Part shown: piece by piece, positions 7,998-19,278 of the stretch | Numbering within the stretch: position 1 is the first letter of the stretch | How the letters are laid out: every line of letters begins with the position of its first letter | Source: Streptomyces composti | GTDB lineage: Bacteria; Actinomycetota; Actinomycetes; Streptomycetales; Streptomycetaceae | Direction: 5' to 3' | Assembly (NCBI RefSeq): GCF_012034205.1 | Contig: NZ_JAATEM010000037.1 | Span: forward strand, 1-64,000 | Length of the DNA stretch: 64,000 nt | Made by a program: the position numbers and the translations under genes | Notes under the pieces: generated by a model | What the model was told of the DNA's origin: nothing | What the model saw: the letters and a program-made list of their open reading frames with translations, nothing else | Database searches by the model: none

Positions 7998-10900
7998 GTG
8001 GGCAGCGCGGGGGGACTGGCGAGGTTCGTCCTCGCACGGGCACGGGCCCATCGGCCGCTGCTCGCCGCGGCCCTGCTCACCGTGCTGCTGACCACCACGG
8101 TCCTGGCCTCCCTCACCGCCTACTCCGCCGCCATCGGCGACGCCGCCCTGCGCCACGCGCTCGGCGACGAGCGGAACGCCGCCGGAACCACGCTCGTCGT
8201 CGAGTCCGACGTACCGGCCAAGGAGCGCGCCGCGGCCGAGCCGGCCGTCCGCGAGGGTGCCCGGCGGGCCTTCGACGGCCTGCCCGTGACCCTGAGCAGC
8301 CTGAGCCGCTCCGGCCCCTACGCCCTCCCCCGCTCACTGCGGCCCGCCGACGAGCGCACCCCGGACGGCAGCGGGGACAGCTCGCCGGAGCGCGCCGCGG
8401 ACGACGACCCCGGCGCCGCGGACGACGACCCCAACCTCACCCACTTCGCGGCGCTCGACCCGGCCCAGGTGCGGATCACCGAGGGCCGGTCGCCGCGTGC
8501 CACCGCCGGCTCCGGGCCGGTCGAGGCCGCGCTGCCCGAGGCCGCCGCCGGCCCCCTCGGCCTGACGGCGGGCGCCCGCCTGACTCTCACCGACCGGCTG
8601 GGCGGCCCCTCGGTGCCGGTGCGGATCACCGGCGTGTACCGGCCGGTGGACGTCACCCGCCCCTACTGGCAGCTGGACGAGCTGCACGGGCGCGGCACCG
8701 TCGAGGTCGACTTCACCACCTACGGCCCGCTGCTCGCCCCGGCGTCCGTGCTCGCCGGTGGCCGGGTCAGCGAGGGCGGCACGGCCTGGCTGGCCGCGGC
8801 CGACTTCGCCTCGCTGCGCACCGAGCGGATCGGCGCGCTGCGCGAGGCGATGCGGGCCGGCACCGCCGCTCTGCGCGAGGACGAGGCACTGGGCGGCGCG
8901 GAGGCCACCAGCGCGCTGCCCGGCGTGCTCGACCGGGTGGAGCGCTCGCTGCTGGTCTCCCGTTCCACCCTGCTGATCATCGCGTTGCAGCTGGCCCTGC
9001 TCGCCGCGTGCACCCTGCTGCTGGTGGCCCGGCTGCTGAGCGCCGAGCGGGCGGCCGAGACCCGGCTGGTGCGGGCGCGGGGCGGTTCCGGCGCCCAGGT
9101 GGCACGGGTCGCCGCGCTGGAGGCGCTGCTCCTCGCCGTGCCCGCGGCGGCCTGCGCCCCGCTGCTCGCGGGCCCGCTGACCGGGCTGCTCGCCGGGCAG
9201 GGCGCGCTGGCCCGGATCGGGCTGCACCTGGACACCTCGGTCGGCGAGGCGGCCGGGCGCGGCACGGTGTGGCTGGTGGCGGCGGCGGTGGCGCTGGGCT
9301 GCGCGCTCGCCGTCACGGTGCCCGCGCTGCTGTCGTCCCGGTCGCTGTTCCGGCCCGGCCGGGCCCGCCCGCTCCCCGGTGCGGTGCGCGCCGGGGCGGA
9401 CCTGGGGCTGCTGGCGGTGGCCGCCGTGGCGTACTGGCAGCTGAGCCGGCAGCCGTCGGGTGCGATCGGCCACGACGGCGACGCCATCGACCCGTTGCTG
9501 GTGACCGCGCCCGCGCTGGCGCTGCTCGCCGGGACCGTGCTGACGCTGCGGCTGCTGCCGCCGGTGGCACGGCTGGCCGAGCGGCGGGCGGCCGGCAGCC
9601 GCGGGCTGCCGGGAGCGCTGGCGGGCTGGCAGTTCAGCCGCCGCCCGATGCGGGGCGCGGGGCCGGTGCTGCTGCTGGTGCTGGCGGTGGCGCTGGGCAT
9701 GCTGGCGATCGGCCAGGGCTCCTCCTGGGACCGCTCGCAGAGCGACCAGGCGGACTTCCGGGCCGGCGCCGACGTGCGGCTCCTGGCCGCGGGCGACAGC
9801 GAGCCGGGCCGTACCGAGACCTACGGTGCCGTGCCGGGCGTCCGGTCCGTCGCCCCCGCACACCGCACCGAGGTGCCGCTGTCGGGCAACCGCACGGCGA
9901 CGGTGCTGGCACTGGACACCGCACACGCGGCCGGGACCGTGCGGATGCGCTCCGACCTGGCCGGTGAGCCGGTGGACGAGCTGCTCGGCTCGCTCACCCC
10001 GAAGGGTGCGGCCGCCGGCGTGCGGATCCCCGAGGGCACCCGACGGCTGACCCTGGCCGCGCGGCTGGCGGGCGCCGGGCCGGGCTCGGCGGTGGAGGTG
10101 CGGGCCACGCTCGTCGACCAGTACGGCGTCCCCCACCGGCTGCCGCTCGGCCGGCTCACCGGCGACGGGCGCACCCACCCGCTCACCCTGGACCTCGCCG
10201 CCGCCTCCGAGGGCACACCGGGCCCCATGACGCTGACCGGGCTCCAGCTCGACCTGCCCCAGCCGCGCGGCCGGGCCCAGACCCACCGCTTCACCGCCGC
10301 CTCGCTGACCGCCACGGACGCCGACGGCCGGGACCGGCGCCTGACGCTCCCCTCGGCGTCGGCCGCCTGGGCGCTGTCGGCGAAGACCAGCGGCACCGCC
10401 GCAGACGCCGGCAGCAATCCGCCCCGGCCCCGCCTCACCGAGGACGGCCCGCTGACCCTCGTCTACGGCACCGGCCGCATCCCCCGGGAGAACCGCTGGG
10501 CGAACTGGATGGTCACCGTCCGGATGCAGTTGCCGCAGCCGGGGACGCCGGTGATCAGCGGTGTGGCCACGGACCGCTACCTGGAGTCGACCGGCGCCCG
10601 CACCGGGCAGCGGCTGGACGTCACCGTCGACGGCTCCACCGTGCCGGTGCGGATCACCGGCACGGTGCGGGAGCTGCCGTCGGCGCCGTCCGGCGGGGCG
10701 GACGACGGCGGTGCCCTGCTCCTCGACCTGCGGTCGGTCAACCGGGTCCTGCAGGACCGCTACGGCTCGTCGGTGGCGCCCACCGAGTGGTGGCTGCGGA
10801 CCGCGCCGGACGCCTCCGCGGAGGTGGCGGGGGCGCTGCGGGCGCGGCCGGACGTCGACCCGTCCCGGGTGGTGGTGCGCGACGAGATCGCCGCTCAGCT

Positions 10901-11345
10901 GCGCGACGACCCGTTCGGCGCCGGTCCCGAGGCGGCGTTCGGCGCGGCGGCACTCGCGGCCGCGGCGCTGACCGCGGTCGGTTTCGCGGTGAGCACCGCG
11001 GGGGCGCTGCGGGAGCGGTCGGCGGAGTTCGCGGTGCTGCGCGCCCTGGGCGCCTCCCGGCGGCGTCTCGCCCGGGTGGTGCTGCTGGAGCACGGGGTGC
11101 TGGTCGCCCTGGCGCTGGGCGTGGGGGTGCTGCTCGGGGCCGTGCTGGCGCGGGCCGTGATCCCGCTGATCATGCTGACGTCCGAGGCGGCCCGGCCGGT
11201 GCCGCAGGTGCTGGTGGAGCTGCCGCCCGCCCGGGTGGCGCTGCTGCTGGTGACGGTCGCGCTGGTGCCGCTGCTGGTCACGGCCGTGCTCTCGCTGCGC
11301 CGCGCGGACCCGGCCTCGGCCCTGCGGGAACAGGGAGGCGAGTGA
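7998..11345 (+). CDS. FtsX-family ABC transporter permease (large, duplicated)
   Basis: 1115 residues from a GTG start after GGGGGG. It has an N-terminal membrane helix (about 17-40), a large extracytoplasmic region, a block of helices (about 325-560), a second extracytoplasmic region and C-terminal helices with the FtsX signature (RSAEFAVLRALGASRRRLARVVLLEHG). This is the duplicated MacB/LolC-like permease layout. Streptomyces permeases of this type usually pair with an MacB-like ATPase and export lipids, peptides or unknown cargo. It is the first gene of a three-gene operon with the next permease and ATPase; the following gene starts one base after its stop. Confidence 0.9.
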   Translation: MGSAGGLARFVLARARAHRPLLAAALLTVLLTTTVLASLTAYSAAIGDAALRHALGDERNAAGTTLVVESDVPAKERAAAEPAVREGARRAFDGLPVTLSSLSRSGPYALPRSLRPADERTPDGSGDSSPERAADDDPGAADDDPNLTHFAALDPAQVRITEGRSPRATAGSGPVEAALPEAAAGPLGLTAGARLTLTDRLGGPSVPVRITGVYRPVDVTRPYWQLDELHGRGTVEVDFTTYGPLLAPASVLAGGRVSEGGTAWLAAADFASLRTERIGALREAMRAGTAALREDEALGGAEATSALPGVLDRVERSLLVSRSTLLIIALQLALLAACTLLLVARLLSAERAAETRLVRARGGSGAQVARVAALEALLLAVPAAACAPLLAGPLTGLLAGQGALARIGLHLDTSVGEAAGRGTVWLVAAAVALGCALAVTVPALLSSRSLFRPGRARPLPGAVRAGADLGLLAVAAVAYWQLSRQPSGAIGHDGDAIDPLLVTAPALALLAGTVLTLRLLPPVARLAERRAAGSRGLPGALAGWQFSRRPMRGAGPVLLLVLAVALGMLAIGQGSSWDRSQSDQADFRAGADVRLLAAGDSEPGRTETYGAVPGVRSVAPAHRTEVPLSGNRTATVLALDTAHAAGTVRMRSDLAGEPVDELLGSLTPKGAAAGVRIPEGTRRLTLAARLAGAGPGSAVEVRATLVDQYGVPHRLPLGRLTGDGRTHPLTLDLAAASEGTPGPMTLTGLQLDLPQPRGRAQTHRFTAASLTATDADGRDRRLTLPSASAAWALSAKTSGTAADAGSNPPRPRLTEDGPLTLVYGTGRIPRENRWANWMVTVRMQLPQPGTPVISGVATDRYLESTGARTGQRLDVTVDGSTVPVRITGTVRELPSAPSGGADDGGALLLDLRSVNRVLQDRYGSSVAPTEWWLRTAPDASAEVAGALRARPDVDPSRVVVRDEIAAQLRDDPFGAGPEAAFGAAALAAAALTAVGFAVSTAGALRERSAEFAVLRALGASRRRLARVVLLEHGVLVALALGVGVLLGAVLARAVIPLIMLTSEAARPVPQVLVELPPARVALLLVTVALVPLLVTAVLSLRRADPASALREQGGE

Positions 11346-11346
11346 G

Positions 11347-14100
11347 GTGCCCGGCACGTCCCGACCGCCCGCTCCGGTCGCGCCCTGGGTGCGGACCCGG
11401 CTGCGATCCGCGCCCGGAGCCGCGCTGGCACTGGCGCTGCTGGTGGCGGTGACCGCGTTCCTGGCCGCCGCGCTGCCCCGCGCCGTCGACCGGTACGGGG
11501 ACGCCGGGCTGCGCCGGGCCGTGGAGTCGGCGAGCGCCGACCGGGTCACCCTGTGGGTGACGGCACCGCAGCCCGACTTCTCCGCCTCCCCCGCGGAGCG
11601 CGAGGCGGCGCTGCGCGGCGACGCCCTCGACACCCACCGGGCGAGGATCCTCGATCTGACTCGCCGTCACCTTCCGGTCGACGCGGAGCGGTCCGCCCAC
11701 GGCGTGAAGACCGGTGACGAGGCGGAGATGTCCGAGCCCTGGCTGCCCCGCCCGGACGGACTGCCCGCCCGGCTGTCCCTCGCCGCCCAGAGCGGGCTCG
11801 ACAGCCACTCCCGGCTGCGCGAGGGCCGGCTGCCCAGGGCGTCGGGACGGGTGACCGCCGGCACCGCCTCCGTCGAGGGCGCCGTCACCGCCGACACCGC
11901 CCGCGCCCTGCGCATCGAGGTGGGTTCCGTCCTGAGCTTCCCGGGCCTGGAACGTCCGCCGCTGAAGGTGCGGATCACCGGCATCGTGGAGCCCCGCGCC
12001 CCGGAGGGCGGGTACTGGTCGGCCGATCCGCTGCTGCGCACCCCGGTCCTGACCGTCCTGTCCGGCGACCCGGAGATGCGGCAGTACTGGAAGGGCACCG
12101 TGCTGCTGCCGCCCGACGCGGCCCCCGCGCTGCTCGGCACCCCGCTGGAACCCTGGCGCTACTGGGGACTGGCGCCCTCCCTCGGCGGCCTGCACGCCCA
12201 CGAGGTCGGCCGGCTGCGGACCGCGGTGGCCTCCCTGGAGTCCGGCCCCGCCCAGCAGCGGGTCCGTGAGGCCACCGCGCCGGAGGTCGCCACCAGTACC
12301 GAGCTGGACGAGGTGCTCGCCGAGTACGCCCGGATGCGTGCCGCCATCGGCCCCATGGTCGCCGTCGCCGCCTTCGGCACCGGCACCGTGGCCGCCGTGG
12401 TGCTGCTGATGGCGGGCGGCCTCGCGGCAGGACGGCGGCACGCGGAACTCACCCTGCTCCGGGCCCGCGGGGGCTCCCTGCGCGGCATCGCCGGTCGGCT
12501 GCTGGCCGAGACGGCCGTGATCGCGCTGCCCGCGGCCGGGGCGGGGCTGGCCGCCGCGTGGCTGCTGCTGCCCGGGGCCAGGCCGGGCCACTCGCTGGCG
12601 GCCGCCGCGGCCGTCGCCGCGCTCGCCTGCCTCGCCCTGCCGCTGCGGGCCGCCGCCGCGCACCGCACCGTCCGCGTCCACACCGGCCGCCAGGACGCCA
12701 CCACCGCCCGACCCTCCCGCCGCCGGACCGTCGCCGAACTCACCCTGCTCGCCCTGGCGGTGGGCGCCGTGGTGGCGCTGCGCACCCGGGGCACCTCCGG
12801 CGGACCCGACGCCGCCGGCGACCAGCTGGTGTCGCCGGCCCCGGTGCTGGTCGCGGTGATCGCCTCCTTCGTGCTGGTGCGGCTGTACCCGCTGCCGCTG
12901 CGCGGTCTCGCCCGCCCGGCCCGGCAGCTGCGGGGTGTGGTCGGGCCGCTGTCCCTGGCCCGCGCGGCCCGCGCCTCCGGCTCGGCGGTGCTGCCGCTGC
13001 TCGCGCTGCTCACCGCGCTGACCACGGCCGCGTTCGGGGGTTCGGTGCTCAGCGGCGTGGCCGAGGCGCGGGAACGGGCGGCCGTACTCGCCGTCGGCGC
13101 CGACGCCCGCGTCGAGTCCCTGCACGCGCTGCCCGCCGCCATGCCCGACAGGATCCGCCGCGTGCCCGGCGTCGAGCAGGTGACCGCCGCCGCCATCTCC
13201 TACAACGCCCGCCCCCTGGGCGGCGAACGGTCGGTCCCCGTGGCCGGTGTCGACCCGGCCGGCTACGCGGCACTCGCCCGGCACACCGGCGTCGGCCCGT
13301 TCGACCACCGGGCGCTCAGGACAGCGGGCACGCCCGACGAGCAGACCCCCGTGCCCGCCCTCGCCTCCCCCGACGTGGCCGAGCGCTACGGCACCCGCCC
13401 CTTCCCGGTCCGCATGGAGGACGGCAGCGACGTCACCGTACGGATCACCCAGGTGCGGGACCGCACCCCGGCCGTGGCGGGAGCGGCGTTCCTGGTGGTG
13501 GACCGCTCCGCGCTGTCGGCGCGGGCCGCCCGGACCACCGCGCTGCTGGCCACCGGCTCCCCCGACCCGGCCGCCCTGCGCAAAGCGGCGGGCAGCGGGC
13601 CCACCGTGCGGACCCGCGCCGAGGAGCGCGCCGGATACGTCGACTCGCCCCTGCAGTCCGGCGCCGAACGCGTCTACACCGCGGCCGTGGCGGCCGGCGC
13701 CGGTTACGCCGTCCTCGCCCTGCTGCTGACCCTGGTGCGGGCCGCCCCCGAACGGGCCGCGCTGCTGGGCCGGCTGCGCACCATGGGCCTGACCCGCGCC
13801 CAGGGACGCCGGCTCCTCGTCCTGGAGTCGCTGCCGCAGGCGCTGCTCGCCGCGCTGGGCGGCATGCTCACCGCCTGGGCCACCATCCGGCTGCTCGCCC
13901 CCGGCATCGATCTGACCGCCGTCGCCGTTCCCTCGTCCGTCTCCCCGCCCGGCGGTGCCACGCTGCCCGTCGACCCGCTGTCGCTGCTGGTGCCGGCGCT
14001 GGCCGTGCTGGCGCTCACGGTCGGCATCTCGGTGGCGCAGGCCTGGTGGACCAGCCGCCGCGGCTCGGTACGGGAGCTGAGAGCGGGCGATGCCCGATGA
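11347..14100 (+). CDS. FtsX-family ABC transporter permease, second subunit
   Basis: 917 residues from a GTG start one base after the previous stop, implying coupled translation. The architecture matches the upstream permease: an N-terminal helix, an extracytoplasmic domain (about 40-310), a helix block with a THE-LTLLRARGG-like FtsX signature (RRHAELTLLRARGGSLRGIAGRLL), another soluble domain, and C-terminal helices with RAALLGRLRTMGLTRAQGRRLL. The two permeases probably form a heterodimer. Substrate unknown. Confidence 0.9.
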   Translation: MPGTSRPPAPVAPWVRTRLRSAPGAALALALLVAVTAFLAAALPRAVDRYGDAGLRRAVESASADRVTLWVTAPQPDFSASPAEREAALRGDALDTHRARILDLTRRHLPVDAERSAHGVKTGDEAEMSEPWLPRPDGLPARLSLAAQSGLDSHSRLREGRLPRASGRVTAGTASVEGAVTADTARALRIEVGSVLSFPGLERPPLKVRITGIVEPRAPEGGYWSADPLLRTPVLTVLSGDPEMRQYWKGTVLLPPDAAPALLGTPLEPWRYWGLAPSLGGLHAHEVGRLRTAVASLESGPAQQRVREATAPEVATSTELDEVLAEYARMRAAIGPMVAVAAFGTGTVAAVVLLMAGGLAAGRRHAELTLLRARGGSLRGIAGRLLAETAVIALPAAGAGLAAAWLLLPGARPGHSLAAAAAVAALACLALPLRAAAAHRTVRVHTGRQDATTARPSRRRTVAELTLLALAVGAVVALRTRGTSGGPDAAGDQLVSPAPVLVAVIASFVLVRLYPLPLRGLARPARQLRGVVGPLSLARAARASGSAVLPLLALLTALTTAAFGGSVLSGVAEARERAAVLAVGADARVESLHALPAAMPDRIRRVPGVEQVTAAAISYNARPLGGERSVPVAGVDPAGYAALARHTGVGPFDHRALRTAGTPDEQTPVPALASPDVAERYGTRPFPVRMEDGSDVTVRITQVRDRTPAVAGAAFLVVDRSALSARAARTTALLATGSPDPAALRKAAGSGPTVRTRAEERAGYVDSPLQSGAERVYTAAVAAGAGYAVLALLLTLVRAAPERAALLGRLRTMGLTRAQGRRLLVLESLPQALLAALGGMLTAWATIRLLAPGIDLTAVAVPSSVSPPGGATLPVDPLSLLVPALAVLALTVGISVAQAWWTSRRGSVRELRAGDAR

Positions 14101-14152
14101 CTCCGTGGCCGCCACGACACCGCGCGACCGCATCCGGAGGAGGAGGTCCCCG

Positions 14153-15214
14153 ATGACCACGAACCCCACGCTGGACGACCTGACCCGGCGCGTCACGGCC
14201 GACCGCGACCGGCCCGCCTTCGGCCACGACGCGCTCATCACCTGCGACCGGCTGGTCCGGGTCTTCACCGCGGACGGCGTGGAGGTGCAGGCCCTGCAGG
14301 GTCTCGACCTGCTGGTCCGCGAGGGGGAGCTGATGGCGCTGGTCGGCGCGTCCGGCAGCGGCAAGTCCACCCTGATGAACATCCTCGCCGGTCTCGACGT
14401 CCCCACGGCCGGCGCGGCCCGGGTGGCCGGGCGCGACCTGCTCACCATGAATGCCCGGGACCGGCTCGCCTACCGGCGCGAGGTCGTCGGCTTCGTCTGG
14501 CAGCAGACCGCACGCAACCTGCTTCCGTATCTCACCTCGGCCCAGAACGTCGCCCTGCCGCTCCAGCTGCGCGGCGCGAAGGGCGCGGAGGGCGCGGAGG
14601 GCGAGGGGGACGCCGGGAAGGGCGCCGGAAAGGGCGCGGGCCGGATCCTGGGCCGTGGCTCCGGAGGCGGCCGCTGGGGTGGCCGAGCCGCCCGCCGCGC
14701 CCGCGCGGAACGCGTGATGGAGCTGCTGGAGATGCTGGAGGTGGCCGACTGCCGCGACCGGCGCCCGCACGAGATGTCCGGCGGCCAGCAGCAGCGGGTC
14801 GCCATCGCCGTGGCCCTTGCCAACGACCCGGCGGTGCTGCTCGCCGACGAGCCGACCGGTGAGCTCGACTCGCACACCGCCGAGCAGATCTTCGCCGCCT
14901 TCCGCACCGCCAACGAGCGGCTCGGCACCACCATCGTGATCGTCACCCACGACCAGGCGGTGGCGAACGAGGTGCGCCGCACCGTCGCCATCCGCGACGG
15001 CCGCACCTCCACCGAGGTGCTGCGCCGCAGCGAGGTGGACGAGGTGACCGGCGACGAGAAGGTGGTGGCGAGGGAGTACGCGATGCTGGACCGCGCGGGC
15101 CGCCTTCAGCTGCCCGCCGAGTACACCCGTGCCCTCGACATGCGCGACCGCGTCGCACTGGAGCTGGAGTCCGACCACATCGCGGTGCGCCCGGACGACA
15201 GCCGGACGGACTGA
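14153..15214 (+). CDS. ABC transporter ATPase with C-terminal AbrB-like domain
   Basis: 353 residues. The ATG at 14153 follows GGAGGAGGAGG; an alternative ATG at 14090 overlaps the permease stop. It has Walker A (GASGSGKST), a Q-loop, signature (MSGGQQQRVAIA), Walker B (VLLADEPT) and switch histidine (VTHD), as in MacB/LolD ATPases. Two oddities stand out. First, a roughly 45-residue Gly/Ala/Glu/Lys-rich insert sits between the Q-loop and the signature. Second, the last 40 residues (MLDRAGRLQLPAEYTR, then a DRVALELE strand and IAVRP) look like an AbrB/SpoVT swapped-hairpin domain. It powers the two preceding permeases. Confidence 0.9.
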   Translation: MTTNPTLDDLTRRVTADRDRPAFGHDALITCDRLVRVFTADGVEVQALQGLDLLVREGELMALVGASGSGKSTLMNILAGLDVPTAGAARVAGRDLLTMNARDRLAYRREVVGFVWQQTARNLLPYLTSAQNVALPLQLRGAKGAEGAEGEGDAGKGAGKGAGRILGRGSGGGRWGGRAARRARAERVMELLEMLEVADCRDRRPHEMSGGQQQRVAIAVALANDPAVLLADEPTGELDSHTAEQIFAAFRTANERLGTTIVIVTHDQAVANEVRRTVAIRDGRTSTEVLRRSEVDEVTGDEKVVAREYAMLDRAGRLQLPAEYTRALDMRDRVALELESDHIAVRPDDSRTD

Positions 15215-15226
15215 ACTCGCCGCGCC

Positions 15227-15892
15227 TCAGCGCACGCTGACGTCCAGCGCGCCCAGCCCCGACCGCCGTACGGCGACGGATCCGTAGGGGGTGCGCAGCC
15301 GCAGCCACGCGCCGGAGGAGAACAACCCGATCTCCGTGCCGCGCAGGAAGCCCAGCGCCTGCGCCGCGTGCACCGCCCGCACCGGCAGGGCGGTGTCGCC
15401 GACCGTGCGGGACCAGATCTCCCGCCCGATCCGGTCGAGTCCGGCCCGGGTGCGCCCCTCGGGCGGCAGCCCGGCCGTGCGGGACTTGAACTCCGCGACC
15501 GCGGCGGCGACCAGGCCACGCAGTTCCTCCGGCTCCGGCAGTCCCGGCTCGGGCCGCCAGCCGCCGCGCGGAGGCAGCACCCCGGCCCAGGGCGGGCCGG
15601 TGACCGCGGCGGGCACGGTCGCCGTGGCCGCGGCCTCGTCCACCGACTCCAGCAGCTCACCGGCGGAGACGGTGCGGTCGAGGGTGACCTCGAGCCCGTC
15701 CTCGTACGGCTTGGCGAGCCGCACCGCGCGGACCGCGAGCACCTCGAAGGACGGCGGCCGGCCGAAGACGGCCAGCGCGGTCCCGGCCGACTGCATCCGC
15801 ACGGCCGCCGAACGGTCGTAGTGGAGCAGCCGGGAGAGGAAGGCGGCGAGATCTGCCGCCTCCCCCTCGTCGGCCAGGTGGAGCACCGTCAT
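15227..15892 (-). CDS. Conserved hypothetical protein
   Basis: 221 residues, not recognised. The ATG overlaps the thioesterase stop (ATGA), so it is translated after the thioesterase in the same operon. It is soluble, with no signal peptide, helix or zinc motif. The N-terminal half is acidic and alpha-helical (LHLADEGEAADLAAFLSRLL) and a central section reads RAVRLAKPYEDGLEVTLDRTV. The synteny (EttA, thioesterase, this gene) may be conserved in streptomycetes; a domain search would settle the family. Confidence 0.8.
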   Translation of the reverse strand: MTVLHLADEGEAADLAAFLSRLLHYDRSAAVRMQSAGTALAVFGRPPSFEVLAVRAVRLAKPYEDGLEVTLDRTVSAGELLESVDEAAATATVPAAVTGPPWAGVLPPRGGWRPEPGLPEPEELRGLVAAAVAEFKSRTAGLPPEGRTRAGLDRIGREIWSRTVGDTALPVRAVHAAQALGFLRGTEIGLFSSGAWLRLRTPYGSVAVRRSGLGALDVSVR

Positions 15893-16338
15893 GCGGCGAC
15901 GGCCTCCTCCTCGGCGTCGTCGTCCTTCGCCGAACCGGCGGACCCGGTCGGCTCGTCCCTGTACTGCTCGAGGAACTCCCGCTCCTCGGCCGTGATCCGG
16001 CGTGGCCGCTGCGCCTCGAAGTCGAACGGCACGATCACGGTCGACGCCCTGACATAGATCTGGTCGTCGTCCTTCACCTCGTAGGCGATGGTGAAGGACG
16101 CCGCCCGTATCTCCGTGACCCACAGCTCGACGTCCACCGGGTGGTGCCGGTGCACGAGCTGCCGCTTGTAGTCGATCTCATGGCGCGCCACCACGGACCC
16201 CTGCTGGAAATCCTTGTCCGGGCGGAACAGGAAGTCGATACGGGCCTCCTCCAGGTAGCGGAGGAAGACGACGTTGTTGACGTGTCCGTACGCGTCCATG
16301 TCCGCCCAGCGCAGCGGGCAGCGGTAGATGTGCCGCAA
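15889..16338 (-). CDS. Acyl-CoA thioesterase, hotdog fold (4HBT type)
   Basis: 149 residues. RWADMDAYGHVNNVVFLRYLEEAR carries the 4HBT active-site aspartate and the HVNN motif. These enzymes hydrolyse acyl-CoA or acyl-carrier thioesters in the cytoplasm; the specific acyl group cannot be read from sequence. The C-terminal 25 residues are acidic and low complexity. It starts 7 bases after the EttA stop, so it is the second gene of an ettA-thioesterase-unknown operon. Confidence 0.9.
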   Translation of the reverse strand: MRHIYRCPLRWADMDAYGHVNNVVFLRYLEEARIDFLFRPDKDFQQGSVVARHEIDYKRQLVHRHHPVDVELWVTEIRAASFTIAYEVKDDDQIYVRASTVIVPFDFEAQRPRRITAEEREFLEQYRDEPTGSAGSAKDDDAEEEAVAA

Positions 16339-16345
16339 GATTCGA

Positions 16346-18010
<1,665 letters not shown>

Positions 18011-18251
18011 GAGAAACCGTCCGGCAGCTTGAAATCAGGCAGTGGGCAGATACACCCCATCTTGCCGTACGGCCAGGCCTGGGCGGAAACCCATGGGGTC
18101 GGGGGCCTCTGACCTGGGGCTTCGCCGGTGGTGGCGGTGGCGCGTCTGTCACTGTCGGTCGTCGTCGGGTGGCCTCGGGGGGCGTCGGACGCCCCAGGGA
18201 CGGCCCAGGAATCAGCCGACTCTCCCTGAGCGGGCAGGCACGGCCTTGCGA

Positions 18252-18878
18252 TCACTCCAGCGGGACGGCAGCGAGGGGGAGCTGTTCGCTGTGGGGCCAG
18301 GTGAACGTGCGGTCCGGTTCGAGGTGCGCTTCTCCCCAGTGGATGACGTGGATGCCGCTCTCCACGTCGGCTGTGAAGAACACGCAGACGAGTTGCGTCG
18401 AGGCCCCCAGTTCCTCGAACGCCTCGTGCAACTCCAGGTACTCCTCCGTCGTCAGGTCGTCGTCGAGCTCGAACAGCCCCTCGGGCGGCTGCGGCCCGTG
18501 CGCCCGGAGCAGCCGTTGGCGCGTGGGGGATGCCTTGGAGGGCAGCCGAGCACGATCGAGAGGCCTCGGCCTGTCCGCGTACCTATAGGGGAAGAGTGCG
18601 TGCTCATTGATCACCGCGTACTCGTACCCGCGTACATCGCGCACGGATTCCCCCAGCTCCCGAGCCATGTCCGCCAGGTTCTCGCGCACAGCCTCCGCGA
18701 GCGTGGCCCCGTACGGGCTCCGCTTCTTCAGCCCGGCCGTGAGATGCGTGGCGTGAGCCTTCGCGTGCGCCTTGGCCAGTTGCACCGGAACCGCCGCAGC
18801 GACCCTGCCGGCCAGCTTCCCGAACCGCTTGATCGCCCAGTCCGACGGTGCAACCGACTCCCCACCCGACATGGACAT
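18252..18878 (-). CDS. Conserved hypothetical protein
   Basis: 208 residues, not recognised. The start (MSMSGGES) is preceded by GGAGGGGG on the minus strand; a second ATG two codons in is possible. The N-terminal third is basic and helical (KRFGKLAGRVAAAVPVQLAKAHAKAHATHLTAGLKK). The remainder is acidic and soluble, including DDDLTTEEYLELHEAFEELG and a C-terminal FFTADVESGIHVIHWGEAHL segment. There is no signal peptide or obvious catalytic motif. It stands alone, 240 bp upstream of ettA in the same direction. Confidence 0.75.
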   Translation of the reverse strand: MSMSGGESVAPSDWAIKRFGKLAGRVAAAVPVQLAKAHAKAHATHLTAGLKKRSPYGATLAEAVRENLADMARELGESVRDVRGYEYAVINEHALFPYRYADRPRPLDRARLPSKASPTRQRLLRAHGPQPPEGLFELDDDLTTEEYLELHEAFEELGASTQLVCVFFTADVESGIHVIHWGEAHLEPDRTFTWPHSEQLPLAAVPLE

Positions 18879-19278
18879 GCAGCGCCCCCTCCGCCAGACC
18901 ACCCCGCCCTGACTGTGTGACACGCACGCGAAAGCCGCACAAGGGAGCGATCCGGCCACGGCATGGTCACAGGCGGAGTCGCGTCTGATCAGTGAGGGTT
19001 CTCGCCTGCGCATCCGCCATGAGGGGCGCGAGGCCGGGACGATGCTGCTGGAGCGGCCGGGCGACGCAGCGGAGGTATGCGGTGTCGCCAGGCGGCACGG
19101 GGCCGCCTGACGGGCGCCTTCGTTCGCGGTGCCCGCGAGGTCGGCCGAGCGGCGGACCGGGGGTTCGCCGCCGTCGGCGGCAGCTGCCCCAAGGCGGCTG
19201 TTGCGAGCGCATCGCACCTGGTCAGGCGGTGTACGACGGTTGTGGCTGCAATCGGGTTCCTGTGCCACGGTGAGCCGC
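18879..19278. other. 400-bp divergent intergenic region
   Basis: It separates two divergent genes and so should hold both promoters. The only structure seen is a small inverted repeat, CAGGCGGC / GCCGCCTG at 19089-19109. No confident -35/-10 pair or RNA gene could be placed. Confidence 0.5.

Noticed and set aside
8334..11633. 1099-codon minus-strand open frame
   Set aside because: Mirror of the FtsX permease genes; composition rich in Arg, Gln, Gly and His and no domain. High-GC shadow.
11278..14448. 1056-codon minus-strand open frame
   Set aside because: Opposite strand of the second permease and ATPase; no recognisable protein.
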